Notes under the pieces: generated by a model | Database searches by the model: none | What the model was told of the DNA's origin: nothing | The model's input: the letters and a program-made list of their open reading frames with translations, nothing else | NCBI GenBank assembly: GCA_034382075.1 | Contig: JAXMOZ010000005.1 | Coordinates: 17,943 to 81,942 of the forward strand | Length of the DNA: 64,000 nucleotides | From: JAEULH01 sp034382075 | GTDB lineage: Bacteria; Pseudomonadota; Alphaproteobacteria; Rhodospirillales; Defluviicoccaceae | Direction of reading: 5' to 3' | Position numbers and translations under genes: made by a program | Shown here: one piece after another, positions 56,833-64,000 of the stretch | Layout: the number at the start of each line of letters is the position of its first letter | Numbering within the stretch: position 1 is the stretch's first letter

Positions 56833-59800
56833 CTACGTCCAGCGCAGGTCCAGCGTCAGCGGGAACTCGTCGCGCGGCTCGGCCGGCGCGTCGTGCATGC
56901 GCCCGGGCGTATGGCCGAAAGGCACGAAGCGGGAAAAGCGGCGGCTCTCCGCCTCGAAGGCGTTGACCGGGAAGGTCTCGTAGCTGCGCCCGCCGGGGTG
57001 GGCGACGTGGTAGGTGCAGCCGCCCAGCGATCGCTCGGACCAGGTGTCCATGAGGTCGAAGACCAGCGGAGCGTGCACGCCGATGGTGGGATGCAGGCAG
57101 GTTGACGGCTGCCAGGCGCGGTAGCGGACGCCGGCCACGAACTCGTCCTGCCGCCCGGTCGGGTGCAGCGGCAGCCGATGGCCGTTGCAGGTGAGCGCGT
57201 GGCGCTCGCCGGTCATCCCGGTGACCCGAACCTGCAGCCGCTCGACCGAGCTGTCGACGAAGCGCACGGTCCCGCCGACCGCCCCCTGCTCGCCCAGCAC
57301 GTGCCAGGGCTCCAGGGCCTGCCGCAGCTCGACGGTGACGCCGCTGCGGCTCACCGTCCCGTAGGTCGGAAAGCGGAACTCGAAATGCGGCGCGAACCAG
57401 TCGAGGTCCAGCTCCAGCCCGGCGCGGCCGAGCTCGGCTACGACATCCCCCAAGTCCTGCCAGACGAAGTGCGGCAGCATGAACTTGTCGTGCAGCGCCG
57501 TTCCCCAGCGGATCAGTGGCCGCTGGTAGGGCTCGCGCCAGAACCAGCTGATCAACGAGCGCAGCAGCAGGTGCTGGACCAGGCTCATCCTGGCGTGCGG
57601 CGGCATCTCGAAGGCGCGGAACTCGACCAGGCCGAGCCGCCCCGTCGGCCCGTCCGGGGAATAGAGCTTGTCGATGCAGACTTCGGCGCGGTGGGTGTTG
57701 CCGGTGACGTCGACCAGCAGGTTGCGCAGCACCCGGTCGACCAGCCACGGCGGCACCGGCCGGCCGTCGTCGGGCGACGGGATCTGCCGGAAGGCCAGCT
57801 CCAGCTCGTGCAGCGCGTCGTGCCGGGCCTCGTCGATCCTGGGCGCCTGGCTGGTCGGGCCGATGAACAGGCCGGAGAACAGGTAGGACAGGGCCGGGTG
57901 GTTCTGCCAGTAGGTCACCAGGCTGCGGAGCAGGTCGGGGCGGCGAAGGAACGGGCTGTCTGGCGGGGTCGGGCCGCCGAGGACGATGTGGTTGCCGCCG
58001 CCGGTGCCGGTGTGGCGGCCGTCGAGCATGAACTTCTCGGTCCCGAGGCGGGTTTGGCGCGCCTCCTCGTAAAGCATGGTGGTGATCGCCACCAGCTCGT
58101 CCCAGCCGTGCGCCGGGTGGATGTTGACCTCGATGACCCCCGGATCCGGGGTCACCTTGATGACGTTGACGCGCGGATCGGCCGGCGGGGTGTAGCCCTC
58201 GATCCGCACCGGCAGCGACAGGTCGCCGGCGGCGGTCTCGATGGCGGAGACCAGGTCGATGTACTCGTCGGCGCTCTCCATCGGCGGCAGGAAGGCGTAG
58301 AGGTGGTCGTCGCGGGGCTCGATCCCCAGCGCCGTGCGGACCACGCCCTGGATCTGCGAGCGCTCCTGCTCGACCAGCGCCTGGGCCTTGGTATCGCGCG
58401 CATCCGCCGACCGCGCCACGCTGCGCTGGCGCACCGTCGCCGGGTCGGGAAGCGGCGCCTTCTCGCCGAAGGGGTCGGCCGGCATGTAGTACGGGTAGAC
58501 GTCGCGGGCGACATAGGGCAGCGCCCCCAGCGGCAGGCGGAAGCCCAGCGGCGCGTCGCCGGGAACGAGGAACAGCCGCTTGCGCCGGAACGACCAGCGC
58601 TCGCTCTGCCAGCCGCCCTCGTCGCGGGCGTTCCAGCGCTGCACCGGCAACACGAAGCCGGTGGGCTTGGTCAGGCCATGGGAGAAGACCCGGGCGAGCC
58701 TGGCCCGCTCCTCGGGATCCTCCAGCTTGGAATCGAGCGGATCGACGTTCTCCGGCAGCGTCTGCTCGCGGGCGACGAAGGTCATCGGATCCTCGTACGC
58801 CGGAAGCACGTAGTCGTCGCCGATGCCGAGGTTCGAGGCCACCGCCACCGCCAGGCGCTCGGCGTCTGCCAAGGTGAGCTTTGCCTCGGGCTCGTCCGCG
58901 GCCGGCGGTTCCGCCTCCTCCGTCTGCCACAGCGGCATGCCGTCGCGCCGCCAGAACAGGTAGAACGCCCAGCGCGGCAGGCTCTCGCCCGGATACCACT
59001 TGCCCTGGCCGAAGTGCAGCAGGCCGTTGGGCGCGAACCGGTCACGCAGCCGCCGGATCAGGTTCACCGCCAGCACCCGCTTCATCGGCCCGTCGGCGGC
59101 GGTGTTCCACTCCTCGCCGTCCATGTCGTCGATGGAGACGAAGGTCGGCTCGCCGCCGACGGTGAGGCGCACGTCGTCCGCGATCAGCCGCTCGTCCACC
59201 CTGTGCCCGAGCGAGACCACCGCGCGCCATTGCTCATCGCTGTAGGGCTTGGTGACCCTGGGCGTCTCGACGATCCGCTCGATCGCCATGGTGTGGGAGA
59301 ACTCGACCTCGCAGGCGTCCATGGTGCCGCTGACCGGCGAGGCGCTTTCGGGATCGGGGGTGCAGGCAAGCGGCAGGTGGCCTTCGCCGGCAAGGAGCCC
59401 GGAGGTCGGGTCCAAGCCGATCCAGCCGGCTCCGGGCAGGTAGACCTCGCACCAGGCGTGCAGGTCGGTGAAGTCGACGTTGGTCCCCGCCGGACCTTCC
59501 AGCGGCTTCACGTCCGGCTTGAGCTGGATCAGATAGCCGGAGACGAAGCGGGCGGCGAGGCCGAGATGGCGCAGGGTCTGCACCAGCAGCCAACCGGTGT
59601 CGCGGCACGAGCCGCTGCCCAGGGAGAGGGTCTCGTCGCAGCTCTGGATCCCCGGCTCCATGCGGATCACGTAGCGGATCCGCCGCTGCAGCTCGGCGTT
59701 GAGGTCGACGAGGAAATCGATGGTCCTCGCCGGCTCGCGCGGGATCGAGGCCAGGTAGGCCTGAAACGCGGCCCCCGGCGGCAGGGTTTCCAGGTACGGC

Positions 59801-60144
59801 GCGAGCTCGCGGGCAAGCCACGGCGCGTAGCCGAACGGCATCTGCTCGGCGTCGGGCTCGAGGAAGAAATCGAACGGATTGAACACCGCCATCTCGGTGA
59901 CGAGATCGACGTCGATCGAGAACTCTTGCGTCTTCTCCGGGAAGACCAGCCGCGCGAGGTAGTTCCCCTGCGGGTCCTGCTGCCAATTGAGGAAGTGCAG
60001 CTCCGGCTTGATGTTCAGGGCGTAGCCGAGGATGCGGTTGCGGCAGTGCGGCGCCGGGCGCAGGCGAATGGTCTGCGGGCCGAGCTGGATCAGCCGGTCG
60101 TAGGTGTAGCGGGTGCGATGAGTGAGCGCGACTTGGATGGTCAT
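56833..60144 (-). CDS. Transglutaminase-like protein with a DUF2126 domain
   Basis: A 1,103-residue protein. The N-terminal part has a transglutaminase-like N-domain (VALTHRTRYTYDRLIQLGPQTIRLRPAPHC) and the catalytic core with Cys180 (LSLGSGSCRDTGWLL), His229 (FTDLHAWCEVYL) and Asp245 (WIGLDPTSG). The remaining ~800 residues are DUF2126: LTVGGEPTFVSIDDMDGEEWNTAADGP, HTGTGGGNHIVLGGPTPPDSPFLRRPDLLRS and FEMPPHARMSLVQ. Such proteins often accompany an ATP-grasp/alpha-E peptide cluster; none is seen next to it here. The catalytic triad suggests a protease or transamidase. ATG 60144 begins the family; the 247 residues upstream in frame are rejected as antisense of the VOC gene. Confidence 0.88.
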   Translation of the reverse strand: MTIQVALTHRTRYTYDRLIQLGPQTIRLRPAPHCRNRILGYALNIKPELHFLNWQQDPQGNYLARLVFPEKTQEFSIDVDLVTEMAVFNPFDFFLEPDAEQMPFGYAPWLARELAPYLETLPPGAAFQAYLASIPREPARTIDFLVDLNAELQRRIRYVIRMEPGIQSCDETLSLGSGSCRDTGWLLVQTLRHLGLAARFVSGYLIQLKPDVKPLEGPAGTNVDFTDLHAWCEVYLPGAGWIGLDPTSGLLAGEGHLPLACTPDPESASPVSGTMDACEVEFSHTMAIERIVETPRVTKPYSDEQWRAVVSLGHRVDERLIADDVRLTVGGEPTFVSIDDMDGEEWNTAADGPMKRVLAVNLIRRLRDRFAPNGLLHFGQGKWYPGESLPRWAFYLFWRRDGMPLWQTEEAEPPAADEPEAKLTLADAERLAVAVASNLGIGDDYVLPAYEDPMTFVAREQTLPENVDPLDSKLEDPEERARLARVFSHGLTKPTGFVLPVQRWNARDEGGWQSERWSFRRKRLFLVPGDAPLGFRLPLGALPYVARDVYPYYMPADPFGEKAPLPDPATVRQRSVARSADARDTKAQALVEQERSQIQGVVRTALGIEPRDDHLYAFLPPMESADEYIDLVSAIETAAGDLSLPVRIEGYTPPADPRVNVIKVTPDPGVIEVNIHPAHGWDELVAITTMLYEEARQTRLGTEKFMLDGRHTGTGGGNHIVLGGPTPPDSPFLRRPDLLRSLVTYWQNHPALSYLFSGLFIGPTSQAPRIDEARHDALHELELAFRQIPSPDDGRPVPPWLVDRVLRNLLVDVTGNTHRAEVCIDKLYSPDGPTGRLGLVEFRAFEMPPHARMSLVQHLLLRSLISWFWREPYQRPLIRWGTALHDKFMLPHFVWQDLGDVVAELGRAGLELDLDWFAPHFEFRFPTYGTVSRSGVTVELRQALEPWHVLGEQGAVGGTVRFVDSSVERLQVRVTGMTGERHALTCNGHRLPLHPTGRQDEFVAGVRYRAWQPSTCLHPTIGVHAPLVFDLMDTWSERSLGGCTYHVAHPGGRSYETFPVNAFEAESRRFSRFVPFGHTPGRMHDAPAEPRDEFPLTLDLRWT

Positions 60145-60378
60145 GGAGGGGTTCCGCCGGGCAGCCCGCACCGCCGGCCGGTATGGCCGCTCGCGTGCAC
60201 CGAGGCTCGGTAGCAAGTTCCAGGCGGTTTGCACAGTCTCTTCTCGGCAAGCCTTGCGCCGAAATGGCGAAGAGCGGCTTGCGCCGCCCCGCTTGCGCCC
60301 GACATCATCCCGGTAGCGTTCGGTCAAGACCGGCCGCACCGATTGCGGCCAGCGGATCTCGTCAGCGAGGAGGAAGCT

Positions 60379-60858
60379 ATGGCAGCGACAGCGACGGAAG
60401 CCCCTTCCGGCTACCACGCCGTGACCCCGTACCTGACCATCAAGGGGGCGGCCAAGGCCATCGACTTCTACAAGTCCATCTTCGGCGCCAGCGAGCGGAT
60501 GCGCATGGACACCCCCGACGGCCGAATCGGCCATGCCGAGATCCAGATCGGGGATGCGGCCATCATGCTCTCGGACGAATGGCCGGAGATGGGGCACAGC
60601 GGACCGCAGGCGTTCGGCGGCTCGCCCGTGGCGCTGCACATCTATGTCGGCGATGTCGACGCGGTCGCCGAGCAGGCGGTCGCCGCCGGGGCGACGCTGA
60701 AGCAACCGCCCAAGGACGAGTTCTGGGGCGACCGCATGGGAACCATCGTCGATCCCTTCGGCCATATCTGGCTGATCTCCACCCACGTCGAGGACGTGCC
60801 CGAAGAGGAGATGCGGCGCCGTGCCGAAGTGGCGATGCGGGAGGCCTGCAGCGGCTGA
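60379..60858 (+). CDS. VOC superfamily (PhnB-like glyoxalase/bleomycin resistance fold) protein
   Basis: A 159-residue protein with two beta-alpha-beta-beta-beta modules: TPYLTIKGAAKAIDFYKSIFGASERMR, then IGHAEIQIGDAAIMLSDEWPE (first module), and ALHIYVGDVDAVAEQAVAAGATLKQPPKDEFWGDRMGTIVDPFGHIWLIS (second). The last motif, 'FGHxWxIS', is the usual VOC end with a possible metal ligand His. Function is not predictable; family members include epimerases, dioxygenases and binding proteins. The start has GAGGAGG upstream. The longer frame from 60229 lacks similarity. Confidence 0.82.
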   Translation: MAATATEAPSGYHAVTPYLTIKGAAKAIDFYKSIFGASERMRMDTPDGRIGHAEIQIGDAAIMLSDEWPEMGHSGPQAFGGSPVALHIYVGDVDAVAEQAVAAGATLKQPPKDEFWGDRMGTIVDPFGHIWLISTHVEDVPEEEMRRRAEVAMREACSG

Positions 60859-60894
60859 GCCGGGCGGGCGAACCTGCGCGGCCACGACTACTCC

Positions 60895-60913
60895 GTTTGC
60901 ATGAGATGCAAAC
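60895..60913. promoter_or_regulatory. Inverted repeat upstream of aceE
   Basis: GTTTGCATGAGATGCAAAC is a perfect 8-base inverted repeat with a 3-base centre. It lies 303 bases before the aceE ATG and 36 bases after the VOC stop, in an AT-richer patch. Its form suits a dimeric regulator such as a GntR or LacI-family protein controlling the pyruvate dehydrogenase operon, but no regulator gene is nearby. The remaining 60914-61215 holds no other clear feature except the ribosome binding site of aceE. Confidence 0.5.
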
Positions 60914-61215
60914 GAGTGCCATGATCATGAACAACGCGGCCGCCCACTGAGCCGCGGCGAAGACGGCAACAGGGTCTTCTGGGAGGGGCCGGCGCTCGAA
61001 TGGCGCCGGAACCGGCGCGTGCAGTCCGCACGCACCTCTCGCCTTTCGGACGAACCTTTGTAAAGGCGCCCGCGGCCGCGACGCGGTAGCGCTTGCCCCA
61101 ACGGGCGCCGCTGCCGCGAACGGGGCGCCGCGACGCAGCTGGAATTGCTGCGTCGGCAAGAACGACAAGCCCGCGATGCCGGGCACAGGCAGGCTCTACG
61201 CAAGGAGGCGGCGCA

Positions 61216-63885
61216 ATGCTGGACATCCCCCGCGACGGCGACATCGACCCCATCGAAACCCAGGAGTGGCTCGACGCCTTGCAGTCGCTGCTGCATCGCG
61301 AGGGGCCGGAGCGCGCCCAATTCATCCTCGGCCGCCTGGCGGCCAAGGCGCGGGAGGTCGGAGCGGCGCTGCCGTTCAACGCCAACACGCCCTACGTCAA
61401 CACGATCCGCCCGGAGGAGGAGGAGCGCAACCCCGGCACCCCGGAGCTGGAATGGCGGATCCGCACCATCATCCGCTGGAACGCCATGGCCATGGTGGTG
61501 CGCGCCAACAAGGAGAGCTCGGAGCTCGGCGGCCACATCGCCAGCTTCGCCTCCAGCGCCACCCTCTACGACGTCGGCTTCAACCACTTCTGGCGCGCCG
61601 CCGGCGAGAAGCACGGCGGCGACATGGTGTTCATCCAGGGCCACTCGGCGCCCGGCATGTACGCCCGCGCCTTCGTCGAGGGCCGGCTCAGCGGAGACGC
61701 GCTCGACCGGTTCCGCCAGGAGGTCGACGGCGGCGGCCTCTCCTCCTATCCGCACCCGTGGCTGATGCCGGACTTCTGGCGCTTCCCCACCGTGTCCATG
61801 GGCCTCGGCCCGATCATGGCAATCTACCAGGCGCGGTTCATGCGCTACCTGGACGACCGCGGCCTGATCGACTCTGGCGACCGCAAGGTCTGGGCGTTCA
61901 TGGGCGACGGCGAGATGGACGAGCCGGAGTCCCTCGGCGCCATCTCCATCGCCGCCCGCGAGAAGCTCGACAACCTGATCTTCGTCGTCAACTGCAACCT
62001 GCAACGGCTGGACGGGCCGGTGCGCGGCAACTCCAGCATCATCCAGGAGCTGGAGCGGAACTTCCGCGGAACGGGCTGGAACGTCATCAAGGTGCTGTGG
62101 GGCGGCAACTGGGACCCGCTGTTGATGCGCGATACCCGCGGGTTTTTGCGCAAGCGCATGGAGGAGTGCGTCGACGGCGAGTACCAGGCGTTCAAGGCCC
62201 GCGGCGGCGCCTTCACCCGGGAGCACTTCTTCGGCAAGTACCCCGAGCTGAAGGACATGGTCGCCGACATGAGCGACGACGACATCTGGCGGCTCGAGCG
62301 CGGCGGCCATGATGCGCAGAAGATCTACGCGGCCTACGCCGCGGCGACCAAACACAAGGGCCGGCCGACGGTCATCCTCGCCAAGACCGTCAAGGGGTAC
62401 GGGATGGGCGAGGCCGGCGAAGGCCAGAACATCACCCACCAGCAAAAGAAGATGGGCGCCGACGCCATCCGCGCCTTCCGCGACCGGTTCAAGATCCCCG
62501 TGCCGGACGACAAGGTGGCGGACGCCCCCTACTACCGGCCGGCCGAGGACAGCCCGGAGATCAAGTACCTGCGCGAGCGGCGCGAGGCGTTGGGCGGCTA
62601 CTTCCCGGCAAGGCGGATGGAGGCGGCGCCGCTGCAGGTCCCCGGCCTCGACGCCTTCAAGGCCCAGCTCGAGGGCTCGGGCGATCGCGACATCTCCACC
62701 ACCATGGCCTTCGTCCGCATCCTGACCACCCTGGTCCGCGACAAGCAGATCGGCAAGCACGTGGTGCCGATCGTCGCCGACGAGGCCCGGACGTTCGGCA
62801 TGGAGGGGCTGTTCCGCCAGCTCGGCATCCACTCCTCCGTCGGCCAGCTCTATCGGCCGGAGGACTCCGACCAGCTCATGTATTACCGGGAGGACAAGAA
62901 GGGGCAGATCCTCCAGGAAGGGATCAGCGAGGCCGGCGCCACCTCCTCGTGGATTGCCGCGGCAACCGCCTACAGCAACCACGACATCAGCATGATCCCG
63001 TTCTACATCTACTATTCCATGTTCGGCTTCCAGCGGGTCGGCGACCTCTGCTGGGCGGCCGGCGATATCCGCGCCCGCGGCTTCCTCCTCGGCGGCACCG
63101 CCGGGCGGACGACCCTGAACGGCGAGGGGCTGCAGCACGAGGACGGGCACAGCCACCTGATCGCGGCGACCGTTCCCAACTGCATCGCTTACGACCCGAC
63201 CTTCGGCTACGAGGTCGCGGTGATCATCCACGACGGCATGAAGCGCATGTTCGCCGATCAGGAGAACGTCTACTACTACATCACCCTGATGAACGAGAAC
63301 TACCGGCACCCGCCGATGCCGGAAGGGGCCGAAGACGGCATCCGCAAGGGCCTGTACCTGTTCCGCGAGGCGGACGACACGCAGGCGAAAGCCAGGGTCC
63401 AGCTCATGGGCTCGGGCACCATCCTGCGCGAGGTGATCGCCGCCGCCGACCTGCTCAGGGACGACTTCGGCGTCGCCGCCGACATCTGGAGCGCCACCAG
63501 CTTCAACGAACTGCGCCGGGAGGCCCTGGCCGCGGAGCGCTGGTCGCTGCTGCATCCCGAGGCCGAGCCCAAGCCAAGCTACGTGGCGCAGATGCTGGAC
63601 GGGCGGCAGGGGCCGGTGATCGCGTCCACCGACTACATGCGCTCGTTCCCTGAACAGATCCGCCCCTTCATCTCCTCGCGGTTCGTCACCCTCGGCACCG
63701 ACGGCTACGGCCGCAGCGACACCCGAGCGAAGCTTCGCCGGTTCTTCGAGGTCAACCGCCACTACGTGACGGTGGCGGCGCTGAAGGCGCTGGCGGACGA
63801 GGGCGCCGTCCCTGCCTCCACCGTCGGCGAGGCCATCAGGAAATACGGGATCGACACCGAGAAGCCCTGCCCCTGGACGGTCTGA
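61216..63885 (+). CDS. aceE: Pyruvate dehydrogenase E1 component, homodimeric type
   Basis: An 889-residue E1 of the single-chain homodimeric kind (the alphaproteobacterial norm is the two-chain PdhA/PdhB). Motifs: DPIETQEWLDALQSLLH and RFILGRLAAKAREVG-like N-terminus, GGHIASFASSATLYDVGFNHFW, the thiamine diphosphate motif from GDG at 230-232 (MGDGEMDEPES) to NCNLQRLDGPVRGN, and the transketolase-like pyrimidine domain (RDISTTMAFVRILTTLV, then IVADEARTFGMEGLF). It decarboxylates pyruvate and passes the acetyl group to AceF. The start ATG 61216 follows AAGGAGG. It is the first gene of the aceEF operon. Confidence 0.96.
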   Translation: MLDIPRDGDIDPIETQEWLDALQSLLHREGPERAQFILGRLAAKAREVGAALPFNANTPYVNTIRPEEEERNPGTPELEWRIRTIIRWNAMAMVVRANKESSELGGHIASFASSATLYDVGFNHFWRAAGEKHGGDMVFIQGHSAPGMYARAFVEGRLSGDALDRFRQEVDGGGLSSYPHPWLMPDFWRFPTVSMGLGPIMAIYQARFMRYLDDRGLIDSGDRKVWAFMGDGEMDEPESLGAISIAAREKLDNLIFVVNCNLQRLDGPVRGNSSIIQELERNFRGTGWNVIKVLWGGNWDPLLMRDTRGFLRKRMEECVDGEYQAFKARGGAFTREHFFGKYPELKDMVADMSDDDIWRLERGGHDAQKIYAAYAAATKHKGRPTVILAKTVKGYGMGEAGEGQNITHQQKKMGADAIRAFRDRFKIPVPDDKVADAPYYRPAEDSPEIKYLRERREALGGYFPARRMEAAPLQVPGLDAFKAQLEGSGDRDISTTMAFVRILTTLVRDKQIGKHVVPIVADEARTFGMEGLFRQLGIHSSVGQLYRPEDSDQLMYYREDKKGQILQEGISEAGATSSWIAAATAYSNHDISMIPFYIYYSMFGFQRVGDLCWAAGDIRARGFLLGGTAGRTTLNGEGLQHEDGHSHLIAATVPNCIAYDPTFGYEVAVIIHDGMKRMFADQENVYYYITLMNENYRHPPMPEGAEDGIRKGLYLFREADDTQAKARVQLMGSGTILREVIAAADLLRDDFGVAADIWSATSFNELRREALAAERWSLLHPEAEPKPSYVAQMLDGRQGPVIASTDYMRSFPEQIRPFISSRFVTLGTDGYGRSDTRAKLRRFFEVNRHYVTVAALKALADEGAVPASTVGEAIRKYGIDTEKPCPWTV

Positions 63886-63935
63886 GGCTTGGCGACAACA
63901 GACCCGCCGAGCGGGCAGAAAGGGAGGCCGCGGCC

Positions 63936-64000
63936 ATGGGCCAGGTGCAGGACGTAACGGTCCCGGACATCGGCGACTTCAAGGACGTCGAGATCATCGA
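63936..64000 (+). CDS. aceF: Pyruvate dehydrogenase E2 (dihydrolipoyl acetyltransferase), 5' end
   Basis: The first 21 codons of an open frame cut by the window edge (MGQVQDVTVPDIGDFKDVEI). This is the start of a lipoyl domain (family pattern: 'V-x-V-P-D-I-G-D-F-x-x-V-x-V-I'). ATG 63936 has AGGGAGG about 9 bases upstream. It lies 50 bases after aceE, in the usual aceE-aceF order. Confidence 0.88.
   Translation, partial: MGQVQDVTVPDIGDFKDVEII

Noticed and set aside
57163..60213. 1,016-codon open frame opposite the DUF2126 gene
   Set aside because: Mirror frame of a gene with clear catalytic motifs; composition typical of a shadow.
60925..63762. 945-codon minus-strand frame opposite aceE
   Set aside because: Mirror frame of aceE, which has full thiamine-binding motifs and ribosome binding site.

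Overview
The window is GC-rich chromosomal DNA from a Gram-negative bacterium, most likely an alphaproteobacterium close to the Rhodospirillales. The evidence for this is the carA-carB-greA-purC cluster, the yqeY-dnaG-rpoD-tRNA cluster, an HWE-type histidine kinase, DUF1127 and DUF3008 stress proteins, a yeast-like PurC, and promoter-like GGAAC-N16/17-NGTT sites of the EcfG general stress response type. No phage, insertion sequence or CRISPR array was seen. The species cannot be named from sequence alone.

Positions 1-12.5k form a stress/envelope region: an AI-2E family transporter, a SYLF-domain protein, the remains of a type II NADH dehydrogenase, ExoD, DUF3008, an AsmA-like protein, an ArsP/DUF318-type permease, two PRC-barrel proteins, a short-chain dehydrogenase and a GH13 trehalose-synthase-like enzyme. 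Three of these units carry EcfG-like promoter motifs. Positions 12.6-18.9k hold a caa3-type oxidase module: CtaG facing an operon of triheme cytochrome c, CoxB with its own heme c, a CoxA-CoxC fusion and a small membrane protein.

Positions 19-23k contain a dodecin gene with an in-frame stop and a large CheB-CheR-PAS-HWE kinase broken by one frameshift. Positions 23-29k hold an acetate permease pair (DUF485-ActP) downstream of a MalT-like STAND regulator with a C-terminal winged helix. Positions 29-41k are mixed accessory metabolism: a DUF1127 pair, OmpW, an orphan ParA, glycerate kinase-GntP, a class III aminotransferase, a SleB hydrolase, a probable DgcN-DgcA D-glutamate pair, a methyltransferase and an acyl-CoA dehydrogenase, with palindromic repeats between them.

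Positions 41-57k are the core housekeeping block (purC, greA, carB, carA, yqeY, dnaG, rpoD, tRNA-CAT). It is interrupted between carA and yqeY by a TetR-DevC-DevA-DevB exporter operon with its own palindromic operator. The end of the window has a transglutaminase/DUF2126 protein, a VOC protein and the start of a pyruvate dehydrogenase operon (homodimeric aceE, then aceF cut by the window edge).

Two apparent frameshifts both fall in runs of four G, so sequencing or assembly error is a serious alternative to real gene decay there. The NADH dehydrogenase remnant has several independent lesions and looks truly decayed.
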